In this document: positions 1-11,900 of the stretch, piece after piece | How the letters are laid out: every line of letters begins with the position of its first letter | How positions within the stretch are numbered: position 1 is the first letter of the stretch | From: Cheilinus undulatus | Lineage: Eukaryota; Chordata; Actinopteri; Labriformes; Labridae | Reading direction: 5' to 3' | Assembly: GCF_018320785.1 (NCBI RefSeq) | Contig: NC_054870.1 | Span: forward strand, 1,613,199-1,677,198 | Length of the DNA stretch: 64,000 nucleotides | The notes under the pieces: generated by a model | What the model saw: only the letters and a program-made list of their open reading frames with translations | What the model was told of the DNA's origin: nothing | The model's database searches: none | Translations under genes and position numbers: made by a program

Positions 1-2744
1 ACACCAACAATAAAGCATGGAGGTGGTACTGCCATAATAACACCAACAATAAAGCATGGAGGTGGTACTGCCATTGTAACACCAACAATAAAGCATGGAG
101 GTTGTACTGCCATTGTAACACCAACAATAAAGCATGGAGGTGGTACTGCCATAATAACACCAACAATAAAGCATGGAGGTGGTACTGCCATAATAACACC
201 AACAATAAAGCATGGAGGTGGTACTGCCATTGTAACACCAACAATAAAGCATGGAGGTGGTACTGCCATAGTAACACCAACAATAAAGCATGGAGGTGGT
301 AGTTCCATAATAACACCAACAATAAAGCATGGAGGGGGTGGTGCCATGATAACACCAACAATAAAGCATGGAGGTGGTACTGCCATGGTAAAACCAACAA
401 TACAGCATGGAGGTGGTACTGATATAGTAACACCAACAATAAAGCATGGAGGTGGTACTGCCATAATAACACCAACAATAAAGCATGGAGGGGGTGGTGC
501 CATGATAACACCAACAATAAAGCATGGAGGTGGTACTGCCATAATAACACCAACAACAAAGCATGGAGGTGGTACTGCCATAGTAACACCAACAATAAAG
601 CATGGAGGTGGTACTGCCATAGTAACACCAACAATAAAGCATGGAGGTGGTACTGCCATAGTAACACCAGCAATACAGCATGGAGGTGGTACTGCCATGG
701 TAACACCAACAATAAAGCATGGAGGTGGTACTGCCATGGTAACACCAACAATAAAGCATGGAGGTGGTACTGCCATGGTAACACCAACAATAAAGCATGG
801 AGGTGGTACTGCCATGGTAACACCAACAATAAAGCATGGAGGTGGTACTGCCATAGTAACACCAGCAATACAGCATGGAGGTGGTACTGCCATAATAACA
901 CCCACAATAAAGCATGGAGGTGGTACTGCCATAGTAACAACAACGATAAAGCATGGAGGTGGTACTGCCATAGTAACACCAACAATAAAGCATGGAGGTG
1001 GTACTGCCATAGTAACACCAACAATAAAGCATGGAGGTGGTACTGCCATAGTAACACCAACAATAAAGCATGGTGGTGGTACTGCCACGGCAACACCAAC
1101 AGTAAAGCATGGAGGTGGTACTGCCATAATAACAACAACGATAAAGCATGGAGGTGGTACTGCCATGGTAAAACCAACAATACAGCATGGAGGTGGTAGT
1201 TCCATAATAACACCAACAATAAAGCATGGAGGGGGTGGTGCCATGATAACACCAACAATAAAGCATGGAGGTGGTACTGCCATGGTAAAACCAACAATAC
1301 AGCATGGAGGTGGTACTGATATAGTAACACCAACAATAAAGCATGGAGGTGGTACTGCCATAATAACACCAACAACAAAGAATGGAGGTGGTACTGCCAT
1401 AGTAACACCAGCAATACAGCATGGAGGTGGTACTGCCATAGTAACACCAACAATACAGCATGGAGGTGGTACTGCCATGGTAACACCAACAATAAAGCAT
1501 GGAGGTGGTACTGCCATAGTAACACCAGCAATACAGCATGGAGGTGGTACTGCCATGGTAACACCAACAATAAAGCATGGAGGTGGTACTGCCATAGTAA
1601 CACCAGCAATACAGCATGGAGGTGGTACTGCCATAATAACACCCACAATAAAGCATGGAGGTGGTACTGCCATAATAACAACAACGATAAAGCATGGAGG
1701 TGGTTCGTCCATGGTAACACCAGCAATACAGCATGGAGGTGGTACTGATATAGTAACACCAACAATAAAGCATGGAGGTGGTACTGTCATAATTACACCA
1801 ACAATAAAGCATGGAGGTGGTACTGCCATAATAACAACAACGATAAAGCATGGAGGTGGTTCGTCCATGGTAACACCAACAATAAAGCATGGAGGTGGTA
1901 CTGCCATGGTAAAACCAACAATACAGCATGGAGGTGGTACTGCCATAATAACACCAACAATAAAGCATGGAGGTGGTACTGCCATTGTAACACCAACAAT
2001 AAAGCATGGAGGTGGTACTGCCATAGTAACACCAACAATAAAGCATGGAGGTGGTTCGTCCATGGTAACACCAACAATAAAGCATGGAGGTGGTACTGCC
2101 ATAATAACAACAACGATAAAGCATGGAGGTGGTTCGTCCATGGTAACACCAACAATAAAGCATGGAGGTGGTACTGCCATGGTAAAACCAACAATACAGC
2201 ATGGAGGTGGTACTGCCACAATAACACCAGCAATACAGCATGGAGGTGGTACTGCCACAATAACACCAACAATAAAGCATGGAGGTGGTACTGCCATTGT
2301 AACACCAACAATAAAGCATGGAGGTGGTACTGCCATAGTAACACCAACAATAAAGCATGGAGGTGGTACTGCCATAGTAACACCAGCAATAAAGCATGGA
2401 GGTGGTACTGCCATTGTAACACCAACAATAAAGCATGGAGGTGGTACTGCCACAATAACACCAACAATAAAGCATGGAGGTGGTACTGCCATAGTAACAC
2501 CAACAATAAAGCATGGAGGTGGTACTGCCATGGTAACACCAACAATAAAGCATGGAGGTGGTACTGCCACAATAACACCAGCAATACAGCATGGAGGTGG
2601 TACTGCCACAATAACACCAACAATAAAGCATGGAGGTGGTACTGCCATAGTAACACCAGCAATAAAGCATGGAGGTGGTACTGCCATGGTAACACCAACA
2701 ATAAAGCATGGAGTTCGTGGTGCCATAGTAACACCAACAATAAA
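1..2744 (+). repeat. 39-bp coding-like minisatellite, about 70 units
   Basis: Tandem array of a 39-bp unit that already runs at the window's first base, so its left end is not seen. It ends near 2744, where the unit breaks into unique AT-rich DNA. Each unit is 13 codons, consensus TPTIKHGGGTAMV, with variants such as I/V/M/T at the last two positions, K or Q before H, and SS for TA. Frame 1 stays open from base 1 to a stop at 2905-2907 (an ATG-initiated ORF starts at 346). One reverse frame is open over 1793-2740. Open frames are expected when a 39-bp (3n) unit without stops is repeated, so this is not evidence of a protein. The unit resembles the block before the second Asp of Tc1 transposases. 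Blocks of 23 units (offset 897 bp, for example 303 and 1200) and 19 units (offset 741 bp) are duplicated within the array. Confidence 0.95.
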
Positions 2745-5447
2745 CCTGACTCCTACTGTCAGCATCGACAAATACCTCAAGCAATCCAGGCTTATTTATT
2801 CATATCAATTTATTTTCCTTCTTATTTTAATATTGTCCATAAAATCAACAGCACTTTTACCACTGACATTATTTTTAATCCCTTTTAAAGCACAGAAATG
2901 TCAATAATAATGCTGTAAAACACAGTAAATGGCTACAAAGGTTGAAATTTTGATATGAGGGTCTTTGTTTTGAACTTTTAACCTTTCCCAATGGGCCATG
3001 TGATTTCTTTTTCTTCAATCATTTCATTAAAACAAGAAAACAAAATAATGGAATTGAAAAAAATGGATCCCTTCTTATAAATTTTCTTTCTTTATTTCCT
3101 GTTTTGTGACCGAAATGAAACAATGAGAAAACGTCTCTATTTTTTTTTCCATTACCTGCAACAAACAAAAAAATAAACAGAACAAGAAGAGTTTCACAGT
3201 CTTTTTTTTTTTTTTTTTTCAGTCTGGTTTTAAACAGGAATTGGATCAGCCAGAAAATACACTGACCTTTGTGAGACTAAGATTAGGGTCGTTGAGGTTT
3301 ATTTTTGTTTTATTTTATAATTTATGTATTTGTTATTTGTATTTTTATGAATTTATAAATTCTGGGGATTTGTAGTATTAATTACAACCAGTAGTTGGCG
3401 GTAATTTACCTTTTGGATGCCAACCGCCTTTAAAAACCAACAAAGAAGAAGAAGCCACAGCCAGGATGACCATTGAAGCCTGGAGGCAGCGACTGGCTTC
3501 AAACGTCGGGTCGGTGTACCGGTGATACGCTGATGCAGCTTAATGGGACCACTAAAGGCACTTTCTAATCCCTCTCTTGCTACTGAAATGAGGCAGCTAG
3601 TCTCCCCTGTTTAACAGTCTTCACTGCCAGGCCGGCAGCGCTAAAAGCGCAGCTGTTCCGGGCTCAGTCAGGAGTCACGACCTCATCAGCAGTCCGTCCA
3701 TCCCGCACGCCGCGCGGCCGTTCAGTGCAGCGAGGTGCTCCCCCTCCTCTCCGGACAGGTGAGAGAAATCAGTTCTTGGGGGCATGGGGTCTCCACCCCT
3801 CAAGTGTCCATGTGAGAACATTCCTCTGTTAGCGTAAACATGGATGCATTATTTCGTTTCTTTATGTTTGAGTGACAGTGACACACAGAAATAGTTGAGC
3901 TCCTGGACAGGCCTTCCTCAGATGTGACTTAATATCAATGCATGTGTGTTTGATCATCAGCATTGGTCTCCTGACTGACTTTGACGTTTATTCAGAAGTG
4001 AAAAGTAGGCTGTAACACGTTTTTGTTTGTCTCTGATGCTTCAAAATAATGAATTCTGTCATTTAAAGAGACTTTCTATCAACAGATGCCCCAGACTGCA
4101 ACTATTTTTCTGTCCTCTTTATGATTCCGGGGCTCAAATGCATAAATGTGCTATGTTACTATTGGGCAGCTCTGTTGATAACCCTGATGTTTTCCTAGAG
4201 AAATATGCCCCCTTGTGGGAAGAGATTGAAGGCGGTTATTGAGTCTGCCCGTTTACCTCTACTCAGCTAATACTAAATATTTACGACGAACAAATGTGAT
4301 ATTACAAACTCAGTCAGAATATATCCATGTCCTGTTAGATAAGAATTAATGATGGCCTGCCAGGGAAAGGGGTTAAAGTCCTAAATGGTGGTGGTATTCT
4401 GAGAAACATTGATTACAAAAGGCTCCAGGCATAGGGAGAAGGAAAATATTACTACTTAGAGGGAATATAGAACAATCACAAACAGACAGTTCACAGATTA
4501 AGATTCTGCAGCTGAACTTGCTGATGTACAATTTCAGATAAAGTCAACACAATTGATTGTGCCATACTAGGTGTATTATTAGAAAGGGATGCACTTCCTC
4601 ACTGTGTCTGTGTCTGAGTATACTCACCTAATTAAGTTCTAGAAGAAAGTAAGAGAAAATAAATGCAGGATATCTAAGAACCAAGGTTATTAGGTATATC
4701 CAGATAAGAAGGAAACAGCCAAAAATGTTATTGCTCTTGAAAGAAGACAGAAGATGAAGGACTTGGATTTCTGATTGATTGATACACTTGAGGGTAAAAC
4801 GAGCAATTTTTATGTCTCTGGTCCTTCATTACTTTTCCAGAAAAAAAGATTTTAACTACAATGGAAGCAACTGAGGGGATGATTGTGTGGATCTCTGCAA
4901 TTCACCTGGACATGAATAACATGAAGTATGAAGGTATCGTCAAGCTAAAAACAGACCCTTAACCAAGACTTTCATGACACATATTTGTCAGTCTACGTAC
5001 AGTTAGTATTCAAGTTTGATATGTTATCTTTTGATGTATTTTGCTTTGTTTTGTCTTTTTTCCTGGGTAGTATGAAAAGTCTACTTAATTGTGATCCCTG
5101 GTTTGTAGGTGGGGTGTGTTCCATTCATGTGTGGATGTTTTCTATGTGTGGCTGGAGTCCTTCTGTTGCAAACACATGTGGGGAGTTAAATTGTTAAGAA
5201 GCAATAAAGATATTGTTTAAAAAAGAAGTTGTTGTTGGGTTTATAAAGCTGCTCTCTTTTCTGGCACCCTAACCATCAAGACTTCTGAGGTTATGAGCTA
5301 CGGATGTGCCTCTCCTGTTAACATCATCAAAAAAGAGACAATCTAGGTTTAACAAACAGGGTTTTCGGTTTCTGTTTTTCACCTCTGATCAATGTGCTGA
5401 ACCGCATCGGCCCATGTATTTAAAACAAAGCACATCACTTCTATATA
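2745..5447. other. Non-coding flank left of BAG3; one CpG-rich exon-like stretch
   Basis: No recognisable protein gene. 2745-3400 is AT-rich with a poly-T run near 3204-3220. About 3430-3760 is conspicuously GC/CpG-rich and ends in a good donor (GACAG/GTGAGA near 3758), like an untranslated first exon, but its ATGs lead only to short frames. A polyadenylation-type AATAAA lies near 5203 in a GT-rich context, so a short non-coding transcript from about 3430 to 5220 is conceivable. The stretch at 3370-3450 ending in repeated GAAGAA also looks like dispersed-repeat sequence, which weakens the gene reading. Human TIAL1 lies on this side of BAG3, but I found none of its RRM coding sequence. Confidence 0.4.
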
Positions 5448-6766
5448 GGGGAGAGTGGGGGGGATTTGTGCCAGGGGTGAAGTAGTCCCACCCCTTGTTT
5501 ATAGAAAACCATAGAAGAAATTGGTCATGTGACCACATATTTTTGAAGAGCCATCCATTTTACTCATCCTGCATAAAAGGGAGACACATGGCATAAGGGA
5601 TAAGCACATTTTAGCTCAAAAAACTGTTTTTTGCCTTTCAAAGTAAAATTTCTTTGATCAAGGTTTTTTGATTGTTGTGTCTGAACAATTATAGACAAGT
5701 CTGAAAACATTTCGCACATGTTTTAGTGCTTTCGTAGGCTACTCGATGAGTCTATACAGTTAGCATGATGTTAGCTCTAATTTGCTGGATCATGCTAGTT
5801 TTTCCAAAATAGTGGGGCTGGGGTGATTTGTGCCAAAGGGCCTGGGTTAAGTTGTACCAGTGGCAAATCCATAAACCCAGACCCACAGACACACCCAAAC
5901 CCTGACACCCACACAACTAGACCCAAATACCCACAAATCCAGACCCACACATGCAGACCCACACACCCAGAGACACAAATCCCAGCCCAACAGACCTAGA
6001 CCCTAACCCATACACCCTCTCACCCAGACCCACACACACTGACACACCCACCCTAACAAATCCACACAACCACACACCGAGACCTACACACCTAGAGCCC
6101 AGCAAAGAATGCCCAGAACAGCTGGAGGAGTGAGGAGATGGGCATGCCTCATCAGTGTTTGATTAACCTGCCATTTGTTTAATTTAGCTAACACTGATTT
6201 CAGTTTTGAGTTTGCACTGTTATTACAGATCAGTTTTATTCAGTTTTTAAGTGGTCTAAGTCACAATGAGATGTTCAGAAATTGGCCTAAATCACTTTAT
6301 TGAATGATTCACAAATATCATATATTGTGTTTAAGTTTTTTGTGTTTTCCCAAAAACTAGAAAATATGACTTATGCCATTAGTTAATAGGTTGATGATAT
6401 CGAAATAAAACTTAAATGAGTAATTTTGTATTGAATTTGTCTTGCTTTTATATAGCGTTACAGTTTATGAGATTAAAATGTTCTGTTTTACTTCAATAAT
6501 CTTCAATAATGACTGGAACAATTTACCCCAGCGTATTCTCCCCAAAGGCACAACTTAGCCCGCACCAGGGGCGAATTGTGCTGAGAGACCACTTTTTCTG
6601 ATAGCTATATTTCTTAAACAGTTTATTTCAGATCCAAAGTTATTGTTCCCAGGGATGCACCACATCCTGAAATATGTATACATACTTAAGTTGGAGGCAT
6701 TACTGTCATGGCCTCACTTTAAAGTCACTTTGAGTAAAAACTGGCACAACTCACCCCACTCTCCCC
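5448..6766. mobile_element. Non-autonomous DNA transposon with GGGGAGAGTGGGG termini
   Basis: The left end reads GGGGAGAGTGGGGG and the right end, complemented, GGGGAGAGTGGGGTGAGTTG. The flanks are TA-rich (TATA left, TAAA right), compatible with a 3-bp TWA duplication. The interior has no transposase. It holds a degenerate ACCCACAC-rich simple repeat at about 5870-6110, which produces short spurious frames on both strands, and AT-rich DNA. Superfamily not resolved. Confidence 0.7.
5870..6110. repeat. Degenerate CCCACACA-rich simple repeat
   Basis: Imperfect runs of CCCACA/CCCAGA/CCCTAACC units with almost no G on the plus strand. Lies inside the element at 5448-6766. The 60-residue frames on each strand here are low-complexity by-products. 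Confidence 0.8.
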
Positions 6767-7371
6767 TAAATACTAAATTTGCTTATACTCAGGTACTTTA
6801 ACATTTTCAGTTATAGCAACTCAGTTTTACTTGTACATTTATCTTAGGTTAAGTCCACTTTAATATAACTCAAGTTTAATTAAGCTAAACTTATATTTTA
6901 TTTCAGTCCATTTTATAACTGCACGTGATACTATTTATAAGGTTACACTGCAGTTTTTCTTTACTTTTTTCTTTTAAATCCTCTATGATGTTACAGTATA
7001 ACTCTGCATTAACTGCTCTGAATTAATGCACGTTGTTAGCTACACATGCTCACATCTGTGCTTTTAGCACAGTTTGATGCACTTCCTTACAAGCAGGAAT
7101 TTTCTAAAATTGGCAACTTCTCTCATCCAAAAGCATTCTGGGAAAACACTACAGATTTAGAGAATATTGCCCTATAATTTGAATACAATAACAAACAATA
7201 CTCAAGTGATAAGGTAGACTGTACCTAAAATAAAAATCAACCATCAACTCAGAAAAAGCTGAAATAGTTGAGGGATTTTTTTAAGTTAAAACAACTCAGT
7301 TTTTAACAATCTTTAGTGTTATTGATGTCACACAAATTTCAATATGGGATTTTGTTCAGATACTTCTATAG
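6767..7371. other. AT-rich intergenic DNA, nothing recognised
   Basis: No coding frame, RNA gene or clear repeat boundary seen between the two neighbouring transposons. Confidence 0.5.
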
Positions 7372-8218
7372 CAGGGATGTCAAACTCACTCACAGCAGGG
7401 GCCGGATTCTTGATTCAGGTCTAACCTGAGGGCCTAACAGGGTCACCTTTTTAACCATAAACTGTCAGCTTCATCTTATCAGTAATAAAATATTGGGAAA
7501 TCTGATGATAAATGATTTTGAAATTTAAAAAGTAAAAGTAAAAAAAGTTTAAAGGCTCACATTCTGAGAAAAGTACATTTATTAGTTCAAAAAGGTCAAA
7601 ATATGAAACTGAAAAATAATGTTTTTAAAGGCAAATATATTAGAAAGAAAGTCAAAATCAGGAGTTTAAAAGGTCAAAATATGAAATAAAATTTGTAACC
7701 ATGAAATTAAAAGTCAAAATATAACTCAATTTTTAAAACTGTGAGTTTTAAAGGTCAAACTATGGGATTGTGAAGTCAATGTTTGGAGTTGAAAATATGA
7801 GGTAAAAACAAAATAATTTCTTAAAAAGGTCAAAACATAACTTAAAATTTAAAATTATGAATTTAAAGCTCAAAATATTTCATAAGAAGGCAAAATAATG
7901 AGCTGAAATGCTCAAAGTGTGGAATAAAAAGTCATATTCTAAGTTTGAGTCCTAATTGTGAGATACTAAATTGAAAATATGAAATTAAAACACAAATTAA
8001 TTTCTTTTCCCACATTCCTGACTTTTCATCTAAATATTTTTACTCCTTACTTTTTCAGATTTTATGACTTAACAAGGATATCATAAATCATCAGGCATAA
8101 GTTCACATTTTTATACTTGAGGAACTCTGCAGACCTCAGACTGATGGGCCAGTTAGAACAGAAATATATAATCTTACGGGCCGGATTTGGCCTCCAGGCC
8201 TGGAGTTTGACACCCCTG
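7372..8218 (-). mobile_element. hAT-like MITE, GTGTCAAACTC family, copy A
   Basis: Terminal inverted repeats: left CAGGGATGTCAAACTC, right GAGTTTGACACCCCTG. Subterminal blocks are GGCC-rich. The interior is AT-rich and made of degenerate words such as GTCAAAATATGA repeated with variation. Reverse in orientation to the other copies at 37747, 50136 and 58119. The flanking 8-mers (TTCTATAG, CCTTACAG) match at only half their positions, so the target duplication is decayed. No transposase. Confidence 0.8.
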
Positions 8219-8640
8219 CCTTACAGGAAAATCAAAATACCAGTTACTGTACTTGTCAGGTTAGAGATACTGCATTTTACACTGTCCCAAGTTATCTGGT
8301 GTAAAGCCTCCCTTAATTCACCCTATTTTACTAATAATTAAAAAACGGTTAAAAAAAAGAAAGAAACAAACAAACAAAACAAAACAAAAAAAAACAATGC
8401 AAACAACAAACGGTTATTGATGTCGACTCTAATATGATGGACACCTTTACATTGGATTTAACGCACTGGACATTTAAAGTGATTGTTCAGGGAGCAGTAA
8501 AGAGCGCCCGTTACTGATTGAATCAGTGCTAGATCGCCTGAAGAGAGACACTGAATGCAGATTTACAGGTTTAACACTTTGTGGAGTCTACGACATAACA
8601 TCTCCAGTAGCTCTCACCGGGCCACCGTACCCGGCGCTGT
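8219..8640. other. Proximal flank of BAG3
   Basis: Contains a low-complexity A-rich run at 8340-8396 (AAAC/AAAG tracts). Otherwise no feature recognised before the BAG3 promoter. Confidence 0.5.
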
Positions 8641-8665
8641 CCGCCCCCAACATTAACCCCGCTAT

Positions 8666-8678
8666 TTCGAGAAACTTC
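8666..8678. promoter_or_regulatory. Perfect three-site heat-shock element upstream of BAG3
   Basis: TTCGAGAAACTTC fits TTCnnGAAnnTTC, three exact inverted pentamer cores with no mismatch, the classical HSF1 site. It lies 52 bp upstream of a TATA box and about 85 bp upstream of the preferred BAG3 ATG. Mammalian BAG3 is a known HSF1 target, so stress induction of this fish gene is a reasonable inference. Confidence 0.8.
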
Positions 8679-8730
8679 CAGCCCCCTTGTCCACGTCACT
8701 TCAAGGAATCTTTAAAGAGTCCGTCGCCTG

Positions 8731-8737
8731 TATAAAA
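8731..8737 (+). promoter_or_regulatory. TATA box of BAG3
   Basis: TATAAAA in the CpG-rich region between the heat-shock element and the BAG3 start. A TATA box would place the cap site near 8760, almost on the preferred ATG at 8764. That implies either a very short leader, use of a downstream ATG (8773 or 8800), or a different promoter. Confidence 0.6.
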
Positions 8738-8763
8738 TGCTTCAGGGCTCGACAGCTCGCAAT

Positions 8764-8934
8764 ATGAGCGGCATGAAGACTCCGTCCCCGCTTCTGACAA
8801 TGACAAACAATGACAACGACCCTCTCCCCCTCGGATGGGAGGTGAAGATTGACCCTCAGACTGGATGGCCTTTTTTTGTCGATCACAATAACCGCACGAC
8901 AACCTGGAATGACCCGAGACACGACACGAAAAAG
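8764..8934 (+). CDS. bag3: BAG3 exon 1, WW domain
   Basis: Encodes 57 residues. Both signature Trp residues of the WW domain are present (W25, W48) with the closing P51. The donor is AAAAAG/GTAAGA and phase is 0. In-frame ATGs at 8773 and 8800 also keep the whole domain, so sequence alone does not fix which is used. Confidence 0.95.
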
Positions 8935-11900
8935 GTAAGAGCGGCGGGATAAACTTGGTTTGTTCATTTAGGGGCTCATACTAGAGCTGATAATGGTATT
9001 TTAGTGGAGATGCTGTGGCAGCAAAGGTACGTGCTTCGGTTATGCTGCTGAAGTGGAAATGCGCTGTGCTTACATCACGGTTATATATGAATGTTGTTGA
9101 CTGCAGGCCTTGTCTGTTAGCCGCTGTCACCTCCCCCTCATAAGCAGCTCATAACCCTCATGTAACGCTGATCAACCCTGTACTGTTTCTGTGTCATGAT
9201 CCTGAACTATTATTACTCGATGACTCACCCTGCAGCATGTCAAAGCTACGATGGCTTCAGTGTCTAAAGAACGGTTGTTGCATGCTGGAAAATTCTGCGA
9301 CATCCAGCACATGTCAAACTTTTTCCCCTAGGATTGAGGCTGCCAAAGTTCACTGTAGCCTGTGGAGTAGGCCTGTACCTAGATACAGAAGTGCTAGATG
9401 CCCTACAAACCACTGGAACTGTGCTGGGAAGACTGATTTATTGTGGAAAGCTACAGGTCTGCAGAGAAGCCGTGGGTAGGAGTTGGCTACAGGCTGCCAC
9501 TAGGTTCTGTTTCGTCTCCTAGATAGACACTGTTGTCCAAAGTTAGTGCCCCGAAGAATCTGCCAGAAAGACAGCTGTCATGGGATAAAATTGGTGCAAT
9601 GGGGCTGGCTTTGTGCTGTCCTGTAAGGGTCGCTCAAAGCTGAGCAACTTTTGTTTTTGTATAAAAATGTAGCTGACCATCCTGAAGATGAGGTTTCTGG
9701 TTTGTTTGTTGCTTTGGTATTCAATGATTGGAAGTAAGGATTTTAAATAGAGCTTACATTTATAGGCTATCATCGGCCGATTAACTGACCTGTTTGGATA
9801 TGTTCACACTAATTCTGCCAACACCACAGCCAGATTTAATGACGAAAGAAGAAAAAAGAAGCTCTAAACCCAAGGAACAATCAATTTTACTGAATATTTT
9901 TATGTAGATTCAGTAGTTTTAGTTAGAATTAGCACGCCATTCAGAAACTTGGATTTTTCTAGTATGAGACTTTGGAATAGTATTTTTCTTTGACATGCCC
10001 CCCCCCCCCCCCATACCAATATATCTGTTATCAATTTAAATTACATTATTAATTTGATTATTATATCTGTCAATACCAATACTTTCCTGTCTAGCTGTAA
10101 TGATTTGGCAATTATATTGTGTATCCCTAGATCTGCTGCTCCACAGTAGTCCAGTGTTCATTTCATTGACTAAAACATGACTAAAAGTGTTTGTAAACAG
10201 CCTTTTTTTCCATGACAGAAATGAACAAAGATAGATCTGTGATGACTAAAACTGACAAAAACGAACTTTAGTTTTCATCAAGATGACTAAACCTAGACTA
10301 AAATGTAATGTAGTTTTCGTCGGAGAGACAATGAGAATAATAAGAGTGTGAAACATTTTTTTAGGCTTTGTTGTGAAAACTGACTAACATCCAGTGTGTT
10401 GATGTTGTTTTTGATGCCAGTGCTTTATTTATTACATAATTTGGGTAAGGGACAAAATCGATACAGCATAGTATTGCGATATTTTGCGCAATTATATATT
10501 GTATCGTGTCTTCTGCCAAGTATCTTTTTTATTATTATTGCTAATATGAACTGAAGTCTATGATACTGGATAAATAGCATCAGTCGCTAATCTGTCCACT
10601 TGATGTTGCTGTTGCGCCCTTTGTCTTGTGAGGGTGGCAGAGGTGATTTATGGGTCGTGTTCACCGAGCAGTCCGGTTCCGTTCGGTGCGAGACAGCATG
10701 CTTTTTTTTTGTGTTTCCATAGAGCTAAAGTTAGAAGGGGTCCCAAAAAAACCGACCCGTACCATCCTATTTTTCGGCACCCTTCTGTAGGACTGCTATC
10801 GATGTCCAGTGTACATCCCCGCCCCCAAGTGAGGGCACGAGTGTCAGTGGAAACGCAAGCCAGTTTGGGGTTTATCGTACCAAACTGCACCAAACCAAAC
10901 TGAACTCTTTAGTGGAAACAAGGCTATAGGTCATTGGTTTCCAACCTGGGGTCTGGGACCCCCTTAGGGGGGCTCCAAAGATCTTAGGGGGGGCCTGAGT
11001 CTTTTTCTACTCTGAGGCTGCCAAAATTACATTTGCAAATATTGACTAAAACCATGATAAAGCAGTTATTAAGTAGTTTATACAAAGGTATTTTGATAAG
11101 AAAAGCATGAATAGGCCTTTTTAGGGGTTTATCAGTGAAACAGTAAAAATCTATATCGGTTTTTGGCAGTGTGTCCCTTTTCTTTCTCTCTTGAGTCCTG
11201 GGGGGCTCTGCTTTTCTTAGGTACATGTAGTGGGGGCTCCAAGGCAAAATGGTTGGGAAACACTGATATAGGTCATACTGTACAGCAGGAGAAGGTTAGT
11301 ACAGCCAATATGGCAGCACCAGGGAAAGGACATTAGGAATGAAAGCAGGGCATGAACAACATGGACATGACGCATGACATGGGGTTTGCAAGGAGTGCCG
11401 CATGAGAATAAAATACTGTGGTAATACGATAAAAATTAAGGCAAGGCTAATGCTCAATCAGCTAAACCGATGAAAAAATGGCATTGATAGCAATATATCA
11501 CAATACTCTGTGTATGGCAAAATGTTTAAAATCGCAATAATATCAAATTGTGGCATTAGTATCGTGATCATATTGTATCGTGGTGCCACTAGTGGTTCCC
11601 ACTCCTATTACATAGTAACATATGCTATTTATATTTCCTGTGATATTATGTTCTATTTATCTTTTCTTGTGCATCCCCAATTTGGTTTGGTTTTTATCAC
11701 TGTAGGCATAAAACTGAAATGTTGGACAACGCATGTTCTTATTTGATCAGATCAGAAAAAAAAACAGTAGCTTTCAAAGACTGCTTGAAAAAAAGAAGTT
11801 AACAATTATCAGTGTGATGTATGTAAGATAGTTGGTCTAATTCTAGAACATGGTTTTTATGAAAACTAATGGCAGAATCGATATGTTTGTAAGAGTTTGT

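Noticed and set aside
1793-2740. Reverse-strand protein of 315 residues
   Set aside because: Automatic result of a 3n repeat unit without stops in that frame.
1-2744. CRISPR-like array
   Set aside because: Units are contiguous 39-bp repeats with no unique spacers, in a vertebrate genome.
5917-6133. Small proteins on both strands
   Set aside because: Low-complexity CCCACA repeat inside a MITE.
2745-8640. TIAL1 first exon, expected left of BAG3 by human gene order
   Set aside because: No RRM-type coding sequence found on the minus strand; the gene is presumably outside the window.
8696-8967. Minus-strand frames over BAG3 exon 1
   Set aside because: Shadows of the conserved WW exon.
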